From: an uncultured Clostridia bacterium
GTDB lineage: Bacteria; Bacillota; Clostridia; Christensenellales; UBA1242
Reading direction: 5' to 3'
DNA length: 52,206 bases
Assembly: GCA_930990515.1 (NCBI GenBank)
Contig: CAKNPS010000006.1
Location: forward strand, 1 to 52,206
Of the stretch, positions 41,501 to 50,316 are shown one piece after another. Each line of letters starts with the position of its first letter. Position 1 is the first letter of the stretch. Under the pieces are notes generated by a model. The model was not told the origin of the DNA. It did not search any database and saw only the letters and a list, made by a program, of their open reading frames with translations. The position numbers and the translations under genes were made by a program.

Positions 41501-44500
41501 AGCCATGGAGATGTAAAGTAATAAGTTGTTGTGGTTATACCATTTTCGTTAGTTTCATTTACAATGAAGTTCGTCCAAACATTACCAAAATAATTTATTC
41601 CTGTAATTTCAAGACCAGGTTTTGTATAAATGTTTAAACGAGCAGTATGGTTTGTTATGCTTAAAGCATCGTTATAATCATTTTGAGTGATTGAATCTTC
41701 AATTATTTCTCCGTTATCGTTCACTTCATAAGAGATAATTGCTTCATCGTTTGAAGAATAATCTACAACATAAATTGTGTAAATGGTTAAGTTTCCTGCT
41801 AGGTCACTTTCCACGATTTCATAATATGAGCCAACTTCAAAACTATTTAAAGAATTGATATTTGAGAAATTACTTTCAAGAAAGGCGTCAGGAGTTGTCT
41901 CGTAAGATGTTGCAGTTGTGTATTTGTTATTAAATAATCTATAGTAAATTGAACTTGCTTCTGTTAAAGCTGTTGTTTTTAATGTATTTAAGAAGTTTTC
42001 TCCGTTAACGCTATATGAGAAGTATCTGAATGTTCCACTTTGTGTGCTTGTATTATAAGTGGTTTCGCTGTTTAGTGTTACATTCTCTCTTGAAATATTT
42101 GATTTTGTTCTCAAATCTTCATAGGAGATTAAATCTGCATTATAAACATTTCCAATTACATTATAAACAAGGTTTTCTATGTTGATATAAGGTGCTTGTG
42201 TGTCAATTATAATTCGTTTTGTCACTGTTTCATAATATGCATCATTGTGATTTAGGAATTGCATTGTTATATCAATATAATTGCCGTTCTGATAGAAATT
42301 TCTACCAAGCAGATTACTAAAAGTTAAAGTCCCAATATAATAGTTTCCGCTTTCTTCAATTTGATTGTTGAAAAGTGTGTTTGCGTCAACAACTTGAGTT
42401 TGTAATACTGAGCCATTTGAAGTTAAGGTCACTGTTATCTTGCTTTGGTCAATTTCAGCTTTGAAAATGTCAGTATCGTCTGGCTTATCCCAAAGAATTT
42501 GAACGCTATCTTGATTTGTATGATATCTTTCAATTGTTTGTCTCGTGCTTGAATTTAACACGGTATCAGAATTTAATGCTCTTCCTGTTTGTGTTCTTGC
42601 TGTAAAGTTAGGTAAAACATTTTCAATGGTAAAAGTGAAGGCTGCAACTTGTTTAAAAGATTCTCCAGTAACTTCAGCAACACTATTATAACCTTGATAA
42701 ATCATAATTGTGTAGACACCCTCTTCTGTTAAATAGTCTAAAGGTTGTCCTTCATTATCATAAAAGGTTAAAAAGCCGTTAACAGAAGTTGATGCAGTTG
42801 TATAAATTGCTTGTCTCTCGTCAATTTCAGATGTTGCATAATCTTTATATATTTCGGCATAAATCAAATATTCGTCAATAACAACTGGTTCATCGTTTTC
42901 ATCAAGATAATAGGAGTCGCCATCGCTATAGAAGTTATCGCTTATGCTGTTTACAACTTGGTAATAGTAATCGTCAGGGTCTTCGGTGGCATCATTTGGA
43001 ACTTGAATTGCATACATCGTGTATTTATATGTTGGGACATATATTTTTACAGGTAATTTATTTGTTGTCCAAATTGAATTTGTTGTATTTCCATTGTAAA
43101 GTGTTGTCTCTCCTTGTGAAGAACCTGCAACACTATTAGTTGGGAAAGTAACAACAATATCTGCGGTGTTGCCACTATCATACATTCCAACAAAAATTTC
43201 TCCTCCAACAAGGCTTTCGGAAATTGTGTTGCCATTTTCATCTTTTACTTGAGTAGGTCTAGAAATCACTTCATTTCTATCAACATATAAAACAAATGTT
43301 CTGGAGTAATAATCTCTATCATTGATTGTAAAGTTATCATCAGTGCTATATGTCCTTGTAATAACATATTTACCAGGAGAGGTGATAAGGTCAGAGTTTG
43401 GCATAATCTCATAATAAAATTCTGTTTGAGATTGACCATCGCTTGCATAACTATAAATTGTATCACGAGATGTTACCGTATCAGAGATTGAATAATAATA
43501 TGAGTAAGATTCAACTTCACCCGCTTCATTTCTATGTTCATATCGCTTTTGTTCATAAGCATAATATTCTATTGTTACGGTATCGACTTGAACTATTAAT
43601 GAAGTTGTTTCATCTGTAATTGTAGGAATAAAGGAAATATTGAAAGTTTCGTCTAAATTGACAGGAGATAGATAGGTTGTTAAAGTTGAGTAAGTTTTTT
43701 GATTATCGCCTTCGCCTATTGTTATCGAGTCTTCAACTTTATTATTACTATCTAAAGTAATTTGACTGTTTTGTGAATCGGTGTAGTAAATTTTAAATTC
43801 TGAATCATCAAAGCTTACAATTATGGTCTGTCTTGCACTAAAATGTGATGCATATTGGTTGAATGAATATTTTTCTGACTCGTCATTAAAATCTGTCCCC
43901 GTAACATATCTTTTATTACTTTCATCACGAATTAAAACATTATATATATAGCCCATATTATTTCCGGTTTCAGTTGTTAATTCAAAAGAATTTTCATTTT
44001 TCACCATTTGGTAGTCGTTACTTCCAATTGGAGTTTGATAAGTTATATCATCAATTCCGATTGTGAGATAAACACCCATTGAGTCATTTGGCGAAGCAAT
44101 ATATTGTAAGACATTTTCACGATATAGAGCTTCATAAAATTCTCGGAAAATTCCTGAATTTGGACTGTTATTTCTATCCCAGAAAAGATTGTAGTTATAA
44201 AGGGAAGGATCAATGTTGTTTATGTCGTCTATTGCAACGTTAAAACTCCAATTTTGGCTTCCGCGATTTATTTGAATTGCTTTGTAGTCACCCCAATATA
44301 AGGTGGAATTTTCTGAAATAAAGTAAGAATTTGGAATAAGTGAATAAGTTCCTTTAGTTTCAAGTGCAAATATTGGAGAAGTGGTGTCTTTTATATAAAT
44401 TTGATATGTGTGGTTGCCAGCAGCATCGTAAATATCAAAAATGTATAAACCCCTTGATGTTAAAACATTTTGACTTGAAGTTGTAAGGTTGTAGTTTTCT

Positions 44501-46938
44501 GTGTTTTCAACATATCTAATCCAAGTGTTTTTATTTTCTTCTTCAAACAGGTTAAGGGCATAATTTATAGGCAAAAAGTCAGAACTTCTTAAATTTAAGA
44601 ATTGATATAAAAGTGTGGAAGTTTCTTCATCAGTTCCTGTATAATAATCGCTTTCAACAATTGGGAAGAAACGGTAGTATGCATAGGTTGGAGCAGTGCT
44701 TGCTTTTTCGTTCCATGAAATGATGAAGTCTTGATTTGTAGAAACTCCATCTAAGTCTTGCAATATGTCATAATTAGTAGTTCCAGAAATTAGAGATACA
44801 TTTCTTGCAGTTACTCCGTCAATTTCTTGTTTGTCAATTGTGAAATAGTATTGTCTTTTAATTTTTTCTCTAATTGACGAATTCATCTCATTTATATCAG
44901 TTGTTATTGTTGACATTTCATTTGTGTAATAAAGTCTTATTGTATAGTGAGCATTTTCCGAAAGAATAAGCGTATTGCCACCATCATAACCAGGGGCTGA
45001 TAACATATTGATACCAAGAGTTCCGCCATAAGAAGAAAGGTAGGTATTTGTATTATAATCTTGAGCATAAATTTGAACGGTAACATCTTTATTATGTACA
45101 TCTAAAAGATTAGGATTAATGATTATAACATCTTTGTTTGTGAATGTGTTGGAATAAATGGCATTAGAAGTTGCTTCACCATCTTCTGCTTCATAAAGAT
45201 TTACAATAGGTGGTTCTCCTGTGATTTCAAAGAAGAAAACTTGATAGAAATAAATGTTTTGTGCAAGTTGACCACTTGTTGTATAGAAATTGTTAAAGGT
45301 GTAAGCGAGTATAAAGATATATTTTCCTTTTTCGCTTATTGAACCACCAGTATATGTTGAACGATATAATGTTGAGCCGTCTAATGTTAAAGAAGTTTGT
45401 GAATAACTATTATTAACTTGTGTTGTTGAATAAACATAAGATGAGATATTCCCAGAAGCGATTGTTGAATTGCTAACAAAACGAATAGGAGATTGGTTTG
45501 TAGATTCAGGTTCAATATTATTTTGATTAATATATCCTAAAACATTATTAATTGTGAAAGTTGTATTACCCTGTGTGTCTGTTGTGGTGGAGTTTTGTCC
45601 GAAACTAGAATTTGAAGCCAAAAATTCTGAAGTTATATCAGCACTATTATAATATCTGCCATCAAAAACACCAGCTTCATTTAAATATGATTTAAATTCG
45701 GCATATTCTGAATTATTATCATAATCAACATAGTTTGCTTGGTAGCCGTAGCCATAAACCATAATTCGCTTTAATGAATCTGTTAGGGCGGAGAGAGAAT
45801 ATTTGTTATTGATTGTGCTTCCGTTTTGTGTGTAAGAGAATGTTGCCACAGCATTAAAAATTAAAGAATAGTTTCCAACATCTGCAAAATATAGGGTTAT
45901 GCTATTATTGGCATTTTTTACATAAGTCACAATTTCTTCGCCAGTGATTGTTATTCCATTATTATCTCCAATTGCATTTTCTTGAATATAGGAAACATTC
46001 ATAGAAGTAACATCAGAATTTAATGTTTTTGTGATATCAACATCATATTTAGTAGGATCGTAGGTGACGCTTGCGATTTGGTTGTTTGCATACGAATAGT
46101 TAAAGTAATAGTAATATCCATAAACATCACTTTGAGCGGAAGTTACTTGATATGAACTATCAAAATTGGAAGCGGTGAGAACTGGTCTAGAGTTTGTGAT
46201 ATATTCTGAACGATCCAAAACCAAGAATTCATATCTTAAATTAACAGTATTACTATAGAAGTTTTCTTCCATTCCGTCCGATCTTCCGTCAGTGCAAGTC
46301 CAAAGAGTAAGAGTTATGTCAACAGTGTAACGACCTTGAATTAAATTTCCTTCAGCATCAGTTAAAGAAATAGTGCGGTTAAGTTCTTTTTCATTGTCAG
46401 TATAATATGAAGAATTTGTGTTGGCAAAATTTAATTCATAAGTTTCTAAGTATGCTCCACTTTCATTTTCAAAAGATTGTTGAGTGTTATAACTAAATTC
46501 TTTTTCTGCTGGAATGCTTTGTGCAACTCCATTTATGTATAGGTTGGTTGATTCAATAGTGTAAAAGTAGAAAGTTGATAAATCTTCAGAATTAGGGTAG
46601 TAAACATATTGATAAATATCAGCGCCACCAGCATTAACAGTTCTACCATTTGTTTTTAAAGAGATTGTGAGTTTATTGCTATGCCCAGTTGAATTGGTAT
46701 GGTAGAGAAAGGTATTGTCGCTGATAAGACTATTTTCAAGAGCAGTCTCGCTATCCACAGTTTCAAATTCTGCGATAGATACATAGTCTGGAATATCATT
46801 TTCCAGACCATCGACAACAACAGTTTCTGCTGAAGCGATATTATTTTCTTCTTTCGCAAAAAGAGTAACAATGCCGACGCATAAAAAACAAAGAGAGAAG
46901 AAAGTTAAGAATATTGATTTCATTAAAGATTTTCTCAT
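38542..46938 (-). CDS. giant membrane-anchored surface protein with Ig-like repeats (2798 aa)
   Basis: An N-terminal signal peptide (KSIFLTFFSLCFLCVGIVTLFA) has a likely cut near ASAET. The ectodomain of ~2700 residues is extremely rich in Tyr, Asn, Thr and Ser. Beta-modules close with motifs such as GKYIFILAYTFNNF, GLYIFDIYDAAGNHTYQIYIKDTTSPIF, GVYTIMIYQGYN, GRYRISFEDTAGNVQIF and GYYGVTFSAVS. Cys is almost absent. The C-terminus is one membrane helix (AATIIAIVVSVLVVLVVIILIIVL) and a basic end RKRISVK. No sortase motif, enzyme domain or lectin domain is recognised. Same architecture as the convergent 1474-aa protein, so they may be paralogous surface stalks or partners. It takes 8.4 kb, a large investment for one gene. 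Confidence 0.85.
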   Translation of the reverse strand: MRKSLMKSIFLTFFSLCFLCVGIVTLFAKEENNIASAETVVVDGLENDIPDYVSIAEFETVDSETALENSLISDNTFLYHTNSTGHSNKLTISLKTNGRTVNAGGADIYQYVYYPNSEDLSTFYFYTIESTNLYINGVAQSIPAEKEFSYNTQQSFENESGAYLETYELNFANTNSSYYTDNEKELNRTISLTDAEGNLIQGRYTVDITLTLWTCTDGRSDGMEENFYSNTVNLRYEFLVLDRSEYITNSRPVLTASNFDSSYQVTSAQSDVYGYYYYFNYSYANNQIASVTYDPTKYDVDITKTLNSDVTSMNVSYIQENAIGDNNGITITGEEIVTYVKNANNSITLYFADVGNYSLIFNAVATFSYTQNGSTINNKYSLSALTDSLKRIMVYGYGYQANYVDYDNNSEYAEFKSYLNEAGVFDGRYYNSADITSEFLASNSSFGQNSTTTDTQGNTTFTINNVLGYINQNNIEPESTNQSPIRFVSNSTIASGNISSYVYSTTQVNNSYSQTSLTLDGSTLYRSTYTGGSISEKGKYIFILAYTFNNFYTTSGQLAQNIYFYQVFFFEITGEPPIVNLYEAEDGEATSNAIYSNTFTNKDVIIINPNLLDVHNKDVTVQIYAQDYNTNTYLSSYGGTLGINMLSAPGYDGGNTLILSENAHYTIRLYYTNEMSTITTDINEMNSSIREKIKRQYYFTIDKQEIDGVTARNVSLISGTTNYDILQDLDGVSTNQDFIISWNEKASTAPTYAYYRFFPIVESDYYTGTDEETSTLLYQFLNLRSSDFLPINYALNLFEEENKNTWIRYVENTENYNLTTSSQNVLTSRGLYIFDIYDAAGNHTYQIYIKDTTSPIFALETKGTYSLIPNSYFISENSTLYWGDYKAIQINRGSQNWSFNVAIDDINNIDPSLYNYNLFWDRNNSPNSGIFREFYEALYRENVLQYIASPNDSMGVYLTIGIDDITYQTPIGSNDYQMVKNENSFELTTETGNNMGYIYNVLIRDESNKRYVTGTDFNDESEKYSFNQYASHFSARQTIIVSFDDSEFKIYYTDSQNSQITLDSNNKVEDSITIGEGDNQKTYSTLTTYLSPVNLDETFNISFIPTITDETTSLIVQVDTVTIEYYAYEQKRYEHRNEAGEVESYSYYYSISDTVTSRDTIYSYASDGQSQTEFYYEIMPNSDLITSPGKYVITRTYSTDDNFTINDRDYYSRTFVLYVDRNEVISRPTQVKDENGNTISESLVGGEIFVGMYDSGNTADIVVTFPTNSVAGSSQGETTLYNGNTTNSIWTTNKLPVKIYVPTYKYTMYAIQVPNDATEDPDDYYYQVVNSISDNFYSDGDSYYLDENDEPVVIDEYLIYAEIYKDYATSEIDERQAIYTTASTSVNGFLTFYDNEGQPLDYLTEEGVYTIMIYQGYNSVAEVTGESFKQVAAFTFTIENVLPNFTARTQTGRALNSDTVLNSSTRQTIERYHTNQDSVQILWDKPDDTDIFKAEIDQSKITVTLTSNGSVLQTQVVDANTLFNNQIEESGNYYIGTLTFSNLLGRNFYQNGNYIDITMQFLNHNDAYYETVTKRIIIDTQAPYINIENLVYNVIGNVYNADLISYEDLRTKSNISRENVTLNSETTYNTSTQSGTFRYFSYSVNGENFLNTLKTTALTEASSIYYRLFNNKYTTATSYETTPDAFLESNFSNINSLNSFEVGSYYEIVESDLAGNLTIYTIYVVDYSSNDEAIISYEVNDNGEIIEDSITQNDYNDALSITNHTARLNIYTKPGLEITGINYFGNVWTNFIVNETNENGITTTTYYFTSPWLGDRIYRIDGEEFNEVDVSTIFDGSRNSRYKSSISFYDTVLGGQTNIYLNTRNTTLSATLTSEQSREYITFTTPTNAELESTTTAYPYLTKIKIYTPASDATGTAEVVYYSDEFENPFGYSDLWQSSQDVIVTYTATTLTFELNPNLNLVDNTRIVYEFTDNYGTTYTEIHLYNETTGYQEISSGNTLYSFYAEDNNLYYITSDNFRYTYNEAKYSVRQYQYEDAGWVEITEENSFVVLPNRTTNSNSIVTLTYDVRDGAINYSYRFRLDIYDTARVDANDPPVKSVYFILNNEIPLPETETMENINNEFYFTSNGRIVTESILGLNDVNQVDYYSRVTLNFRTNTSFLPVKFEISTDGVIWSEIESGTEISCPEDIEQQEYYLRVWYDLDEIRNLGYIDQTGNHNYIFEVIPPSSVYNFRLSSTLTTAYYVTLQRGDAVEIVEKSGQTYTTPGTSNRRVFANHYIVNINYADRDSYLDIITNAEQLIEWREESVFYQDAENVRTYIYTISNLNNIVGITNIPRFDTQIAITYIEPTNQFTSEFYTYNSAGIIDTNANLISSSSLDYIVPESSSITQLKLRWSKYYAIEQNVIEIHITKNGHELNPVIYSETVNGRDYYYTYITRSGRYRISFEDTAGNVQIFNYGNIAQTESFTLTFLKDIPFTVTYTNPITDTEETTEPISEAIYNGTIVLRLDTNTSSYYTAEGVSLSVTRNGTEYTGYSLTDGAYTFTETGYYGVTFSAVSSRDETNIRSQTYYFTILNPNEYRYSFIINKYSNYYIQSIEKDGVDMTDVYIRSLNLDTIVVDQKTYLAELTLSYLDEKTGAGTYIITVNSNEKLYNSDSTQTSWTFQVTIQVGRENLIYTSINAGESTTSPITVQFNAENIYDEFGESTLQIIYYNDNRVQTEYSYSVNALSIGVQSYTIEDTNEYFIQLVSPSGNLLYSAKVTKNEPFNAATIIAIVVSVLVVLVVIILIIVLRKRISVK

Positions 46939-47306
46939 AACAACCTCACTATTTATTTACATTTTACCACAAAGAAAAAATATTTCAAAATAAATAGATA
47001 TAATTTTATTATAAATATATTATATAAAATAATACATATAAAAATATTTTTAAATCATTAATTAAGTTAGAAAACTAATTTTTTACAAAATTTTAAGACA
47101 ATTTAAATTTACTATAATTAATAGCGATAAGAATTTTTAAATTTTAAAAAATTATTTTTATTCAAAAAATATCAATTTTTTATTAAGAAATCAATAAAAA
47201 ATGCAATTTTTACGCATTTTTTAGTTATTTTTAATTATTTTTTATTTTTTAATACAAAATATTTATAATTATTAATTAAAATAAATTTTAATTTTTAAAG
47301 GAGAAG
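46939..47306. other. very AT-rich spacer between the giant gene and the KwaA-like gene
   Basis: About 370 bases, nearly all A and T, containing the start regions of both flanking divergent genes (GAGG before the giant gene; AAAGGAG before 47307). I cannot pick single promoters with confidence because -10-like sequences are everywhere. No gene or clear repeat. Confidence 0.6.
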
Positions 47307-47867
47307 ATGATGTTCAAAAATCTACTTTTATACCTAAGCGCATTTATGCCAATGTATGTTTTAGTGTTTGTCAAACTTGTCGTTGAGATAATAAACAACA
47401 ATCTTTCTTTCAATGTTTTGAACACTATAAATTTTGCCACTCTTCTTCTTTTGATTATAGGCGGAGTGATTGGATTATTATGGAATGTGAAATATAACAA
47501 TGAAAAGTCAAATGAAATCATCATTCTTAAAAGTGAAAACATAACAGATAAACATTTCTTAGGTTACTTTTCTCTTTTTGTTTTTTTTGCTATTCCTTTA
47601 GATTTATCGCTTGTCAGTGCTTACTGCGTTTATGTTTTAGTTTTAATTTTTATTGGCATTGTCTATATCAATAATTCACTTTATTACATTAATCCACTTT
47701 TAAATATTTTAGGCTACAACTTTTATGATATTGAATATCGAGATGTTGATAGCGGAGAGATAAAGCAGGGAAAGATTTTCTTTAAGGGAGAGCCAGAACT
47801 TGGCAAGCCATATTTTGCCAAAGTCAAGAACAAACATTTTTGCTTTATTGATAAAAATAAAAAGTAA
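47307..47867 (+). CDS. KwaA-like membrane protein (186 aa)
   Basis: There are four hydrophobic helices (LLLYLSAFMPMYVLVFVKLVV; TLLLLIIGGVIGLLW; GYFSLFVFFAIPLDLS; YVLVLIFIGIVYI). A conserved-looking block NNSLYYINPLLNILGYNFYDIEYRD leads into a soluble C-terminal tail. The helix layout and the YxNPLLNxLGYxxY motif match what I recall of KwaA, the membrane sensor of the Kiwa anti-phage system. In Kiwa the partner KwaB (DUF4868) is next door; here no KwaB-like gene is seen, only an Xre regulator and a dehydrogenase. It is therefore an orphan KwaA relative, or a membrane protein of other role. The family call is from memory. Confidence 0.5.
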   Translation: MMFKNLLLYLSAFMPMYVLVFVKLVVEIINNNLSFNVLNTINFATLLLLIIGGVIGLLWNVKYNNEKSNEIIILKSENITDKHFLGYFSLFVFFAIPLDLSLVSAYCVYVLVLIFIGIVYINNSLYYINPLLNILGYNFYDIEYRDVDSGEIKQGKIFFKGEPELGKPYFAKVKNKHFCFIDKNKK

Positions 47868-47888
47868 CAGACGTTGTCTGTTTCTTTT
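47866..47888 (+). terminator. triloop terminator overlapping the stop codon
   Basis: Perfect 7-bp stem aacagac / gtctgtt with a GTT triloop, then TCTTTTT. It starts within the TAA of the KwaA-like gene and has the same core as the hairpins after recR and the HicB-like gene. Confidence 0.85.
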
Positions 47889-47925
47889 TAAAAAATTTAA
47901 GACAAGTAGTTAGCAAGATTTATCC

Positions 47926-48132
47926 CTATAAATCTTTTAGGCCTAACAGCGTGTCAGTTGAAACTTCAAAAAATTTTGCTACCTGAATTAAAATTGAAAA
48001 ATTAGGTTCTCTATCTCCACTTTCCCATTTTGCAACAGTTGATTGTGTTACATTAAAAATTTGGGCAAGTTCTTGTTGCGATAACCCTTTTTCCATTCTC
48101 AATTCTTTAAGATTTTTTGAAAAATCACTCAT
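47926..48132 (-). CDS. small Xre-family HTH regulator (68 aa)
   Basis: A minimal Cro/C1-type HTH: FSKNLKELRMEKGLSQQELAQIFNVTQSTVAKWESGDREPNFSILIQVAKFFEVSTDTLLGL, complete from first helix to last. The target is unknown. It is convergent with the KwaA-like gene and downstream of nothing obvious. The ribosome site is weak (no AGGAG before 48132). Confidence 0.85.
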   Translation of the reverse strand: MSDFSKNLKELRMEKGLSQQELAQIFNVTQSTVAKWESGDREPNFSILIQVAKFFEVSTDTLLGLKDL

Positions 48133-48219
48133 ATTTATGCCTTTTTTATTAAAATTTTTAATTTTTTTGATAGTTTTAGCACTTTTTTATAAGTTTTTGT
48201 TTAGCAAAAAAAAATAAAA

Positions 48220-48236
48220 AGGTGTCAATGACACCT
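48220..48236 (-). terminator. triloop terminator of the FAD dehydrogenase gene
   Basis: Stem aggtgtc / gacacct with a three-base loop. On the minus strand it is followed by TTTTTATTTTTTTTT, a strong intrinsic terminator. Confidence 0.85.
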
Positions 48237-49632
48237 ATTTTATTCGTGAAATAATATCTCTTGCTGCAATAAGTCCAGTGGCTGCTGCGACAACAATATT
48301 CCCCGCTTTACCAGCGCCATCACCGATGAAGTAGAGTGGTTTTCCTTCGGCTTTAAACTTGTTGTCCGTTTCAATTTCGTTTGAGAAGAATTTGATTTCT
48401 GGTCCATACAAGAGAGTTTCATCATTGTTGACACCTGAAATGATTTTATCAAGTTCTTCCAAGCCTTCTAAAATGTTGGTAATAATTCTATATGGCATAA
48501 CAAGGGCAAGGTCGCCAGCCACACAGTCCTTGAGTGTTGGCTCAATGAAACCTTTGTTTATTCTATGCCACTCACTGCGTCTACCTTGTTTCAAGTCTTT
48601 AAGAGTTTGAATGATAGGCTTGTTGTCCCCAAGCACATTTGCGATGCGGGCGATAGATTCGCCATAAAGACGAGTGTTTGTCACTGGTTGGGTTAAGGTC
48701 ACTTTGGAAATAAATGCAAAGTTGGAGTTATTAGATTTTATATTTTTAAGTGCGTGTCCATTTACGCAGATATATCCATAATAATTTTCCTTTGCCACAA
48801 ATCCGCCTGGATTGGTGCAGAATGTTCTTATTTCATCGCCATAAGTTTTGGTTTTAATGAAAATTGTAGGGTCGTAGATTACATCAGTAATTTTTTGCAA
48901 AATTTCTTTCCTAACTTCCACACGAACGCCAATTTCAATGCTTTGAGAGTTGTATGGAATTTTGTGTTTGTCAAGAAGACCTTGAACCCACTCAGCACCG
49001 CTTCGTCCAGGTGCGACAACCACATATTTTGCTGTCATATTTAAAGTTTTTCCATCTTTTTTAAAGGTTACAATGTTTAAATCGTTTTCATCTTGCTCAA
49101 TATCTAAAACATTCCCATTTTCAATAATTTCCACGCCTTCATTTTCAAGATAATTTGTAAACTTTTCAATATGGTCTGGTAAAGTGTCTGAGCCAAGATG
49201 TTTTTGCTTGATAAGGAGAAGTCTTGCACCTTTCAAGGTCACTTCTCGTTTGATTTCTTCACTTTTTTCATTGCTTTTTGGATATACTTCAGCGTCCATA
49301 CCGAATTTATTAAAAATTTCTTCCGTATCGTCAATAATTTTGTATGCTTCGCTTTCGCTCATATATTTGAAAAGGTCGCTTTTCCCAAGTTTTGGAATAA
49401 AGTTAAGTTTTCCGTCACTGAATGTTCCCGCACCACCAAAACCTGATAAAATTTGACAGGGGTTGCAGTTTGCACAGGCTTTTCCTTGCTTCATTGGACA
49501 AACTCTGTTTTTTGCTTTTTTCCCTTGGTCAATAAGACATACTTTTAAATTTTTGTTTTTCTCTTTCAATTCATACGCAGTGAATAATCCTGCAGGGCCA
49601 CCGCCGACAATAATAACATCAAAATTTTCCAT
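48235..49632 (-). CDS. uncharacterised FAD-dependent dehydrogenase (465 aa)
   Basis: N-terminal Rossmann motif (DVIIVGGGPAGLFTAYEL), then a cysteine cluster and the family signature CPMKQGKACANCNPCQILSGFGGAGTFSDGKLNFIPKLG. A central substrate part includes GVRVEVRKEILQKITDVIYDPTIF and CTNPGGFVA, and the C-terminal FAD contact is YFIGDGAGKAGNIVVAAATGLIAARDI. This matches the COG2509-type family of Bacillota, related to geranylgeranyl-reductase/HI0933-like flavoproteins; substrate unknown. The start is taken at ATG 49632 (MENFDVI) after GGAGGG; an in-frame TTG lies five codons earlier. Confidence 0.88.
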   Translation of the reverse strand: MENFDVIIVGGGPAGLFTAYELKEKNKNLKVCLIDQGKKAKNRVCPMKQGKACANCNPCQILSGFGGAGTFSDGKLNFIPKLGKSDLFKYMSESEAYKIIDDTEEIFNKFGMDAEVYPKSNEKSEEIKREVTLKGARLLLIKQKHLGSDTLPDHIEKFTNYLENEGVEIIENGNVLDIEQDENDLNIVTFKKDGKTLNMTAKYVVVAPGRSGAEWVQGLLDKHKIPYNSQSIEIGVRVEVRKEILQKITDVIYDPTIFIKTKTYGDEIRTFCTNPGGFVAKENYYGYICVNGHALKNIKSNNSNFAFISKVTLTQPVTNTRLYGESIARIANVLGDNKPIIQTLKDLKQGRRSEWHRINKGFIEPTLKDCVAGDLALVMPYRIITNILEGLEELDKIISGVNNDETLLYGPEIKFFSNEIETDNKFKAEGKPLYFIGDGAGKAGNIVVAAATGLIAARDIISRIK

Positions 49633-49659
49633 ATACCCTCCAAACAAATTTATTATATC

Positions 49660-50099
49660 ATATATTTTCTAATTTTGAAACATTTGTTTGTTAACTTCCA
49701 AATTAGATTATAAATTATTTATTAATTTAGCAAATTTATGGTTAAGTAAGATATGAATGTATTAGTTTTTATAAACTATATATAAATATAAATAATAATC
49801 AATATAAAAGTAGGAGTCAATATAAATGTTATTTCAAATTTTATCATAAATGTTAAGATTGAAAAAGTGAAAAACAGAAACAATATAGTCATATATTTAT
49901 AAAATTTGAGAGTCAAACCTAGTGTTAGATTTCAAAAATTTTTGAGAAATTAAAAAATTTTTTTCTTTAAAAGTACAAAAATTTAGGCAAAAATTTACAC
50001 TATTTTTGTCGAATTTGTGAACACACGGAACAGCGGTAAAATTTTTAAAAAAATTTCTAAAAAAAATTTAAAAAAAATAAAAAAAATTTTAAAAAAGTG
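49660..50099. other. AT-rich spacer before the 23S unit
   Basis: About 440 bases with no gene, no tRNA and no sequence resembling the 3' end of 16S rRNA. The right part (50036-50098) is a nearly pure A/T stretch of A and T tracts directly upstream of the rRNA promoter, in the position of an UP element. Confidence 0.6.
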
Positions 50100-50129
50100 T
50101 TGACATTCTTTTTCTCAATGTGATAGAAT
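50100..50129 (+). promoter_or_regulatory. strong promoter of the 23S rRNA unit
   Basis: TTGACA (50100-50105), an 18-base spacer, then an extended -10, TGA-TAGAAT (50121-50129), preceded by A/T tracts. Expected start about 50136. Confidence 0.8.
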
Positions 50130-50135
50130 ACGAAT

Positions 50136-50190
50136 GCTGACGCAGGGAAAGGTTACTGATGTAACTGTCAGCGAAAGTTCTTTGACAACT
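50136..50190 (+). promoter_or_regulatory. rRNA leader with hairpin and boxA-like element
   Basis: The transcript would begin with GCTGAC (50136-50141) pairing with GTCAGC (50167-50172), enclosing GTTAC / GTAAC (50152-50156 and 50161-50165). It is followed by AGTTCTTTGACAACT (50176-50190), very like the boxA region (GTTCTTTGAAAACT) found before 23S in Bacillota spacers and used for antitermination. The 50191-50316 part likely forms the processing stem with sequence beyond the window. Confidence 0.6.
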
Positions 50191-50316
50191 ACATATTTTA
50201 GAAGATATAGTCAAATATTTATACGAGTTAAATTTTTAAAACGTAATACGAATATTTGCATACTCAAGAAAGTCGAGTAAAAATAATGCGAAAATGCTAA
50301 GAAATCCAATCAATAT

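Noticed and set aside
40851..46871. Several 60-80-codon frames within the 2798-aa gene, on both strands.
   Set aside because: Shadow frames of a long biased gene; no ribosome sites and no motifs.
50036..50098. A replication-origin unwinding region in the long A/T tract.
   Set aside because: No DnaA boxes or dnaA/dnaN genes nearby; position directly before a TTGACA promoter fits an UP element.
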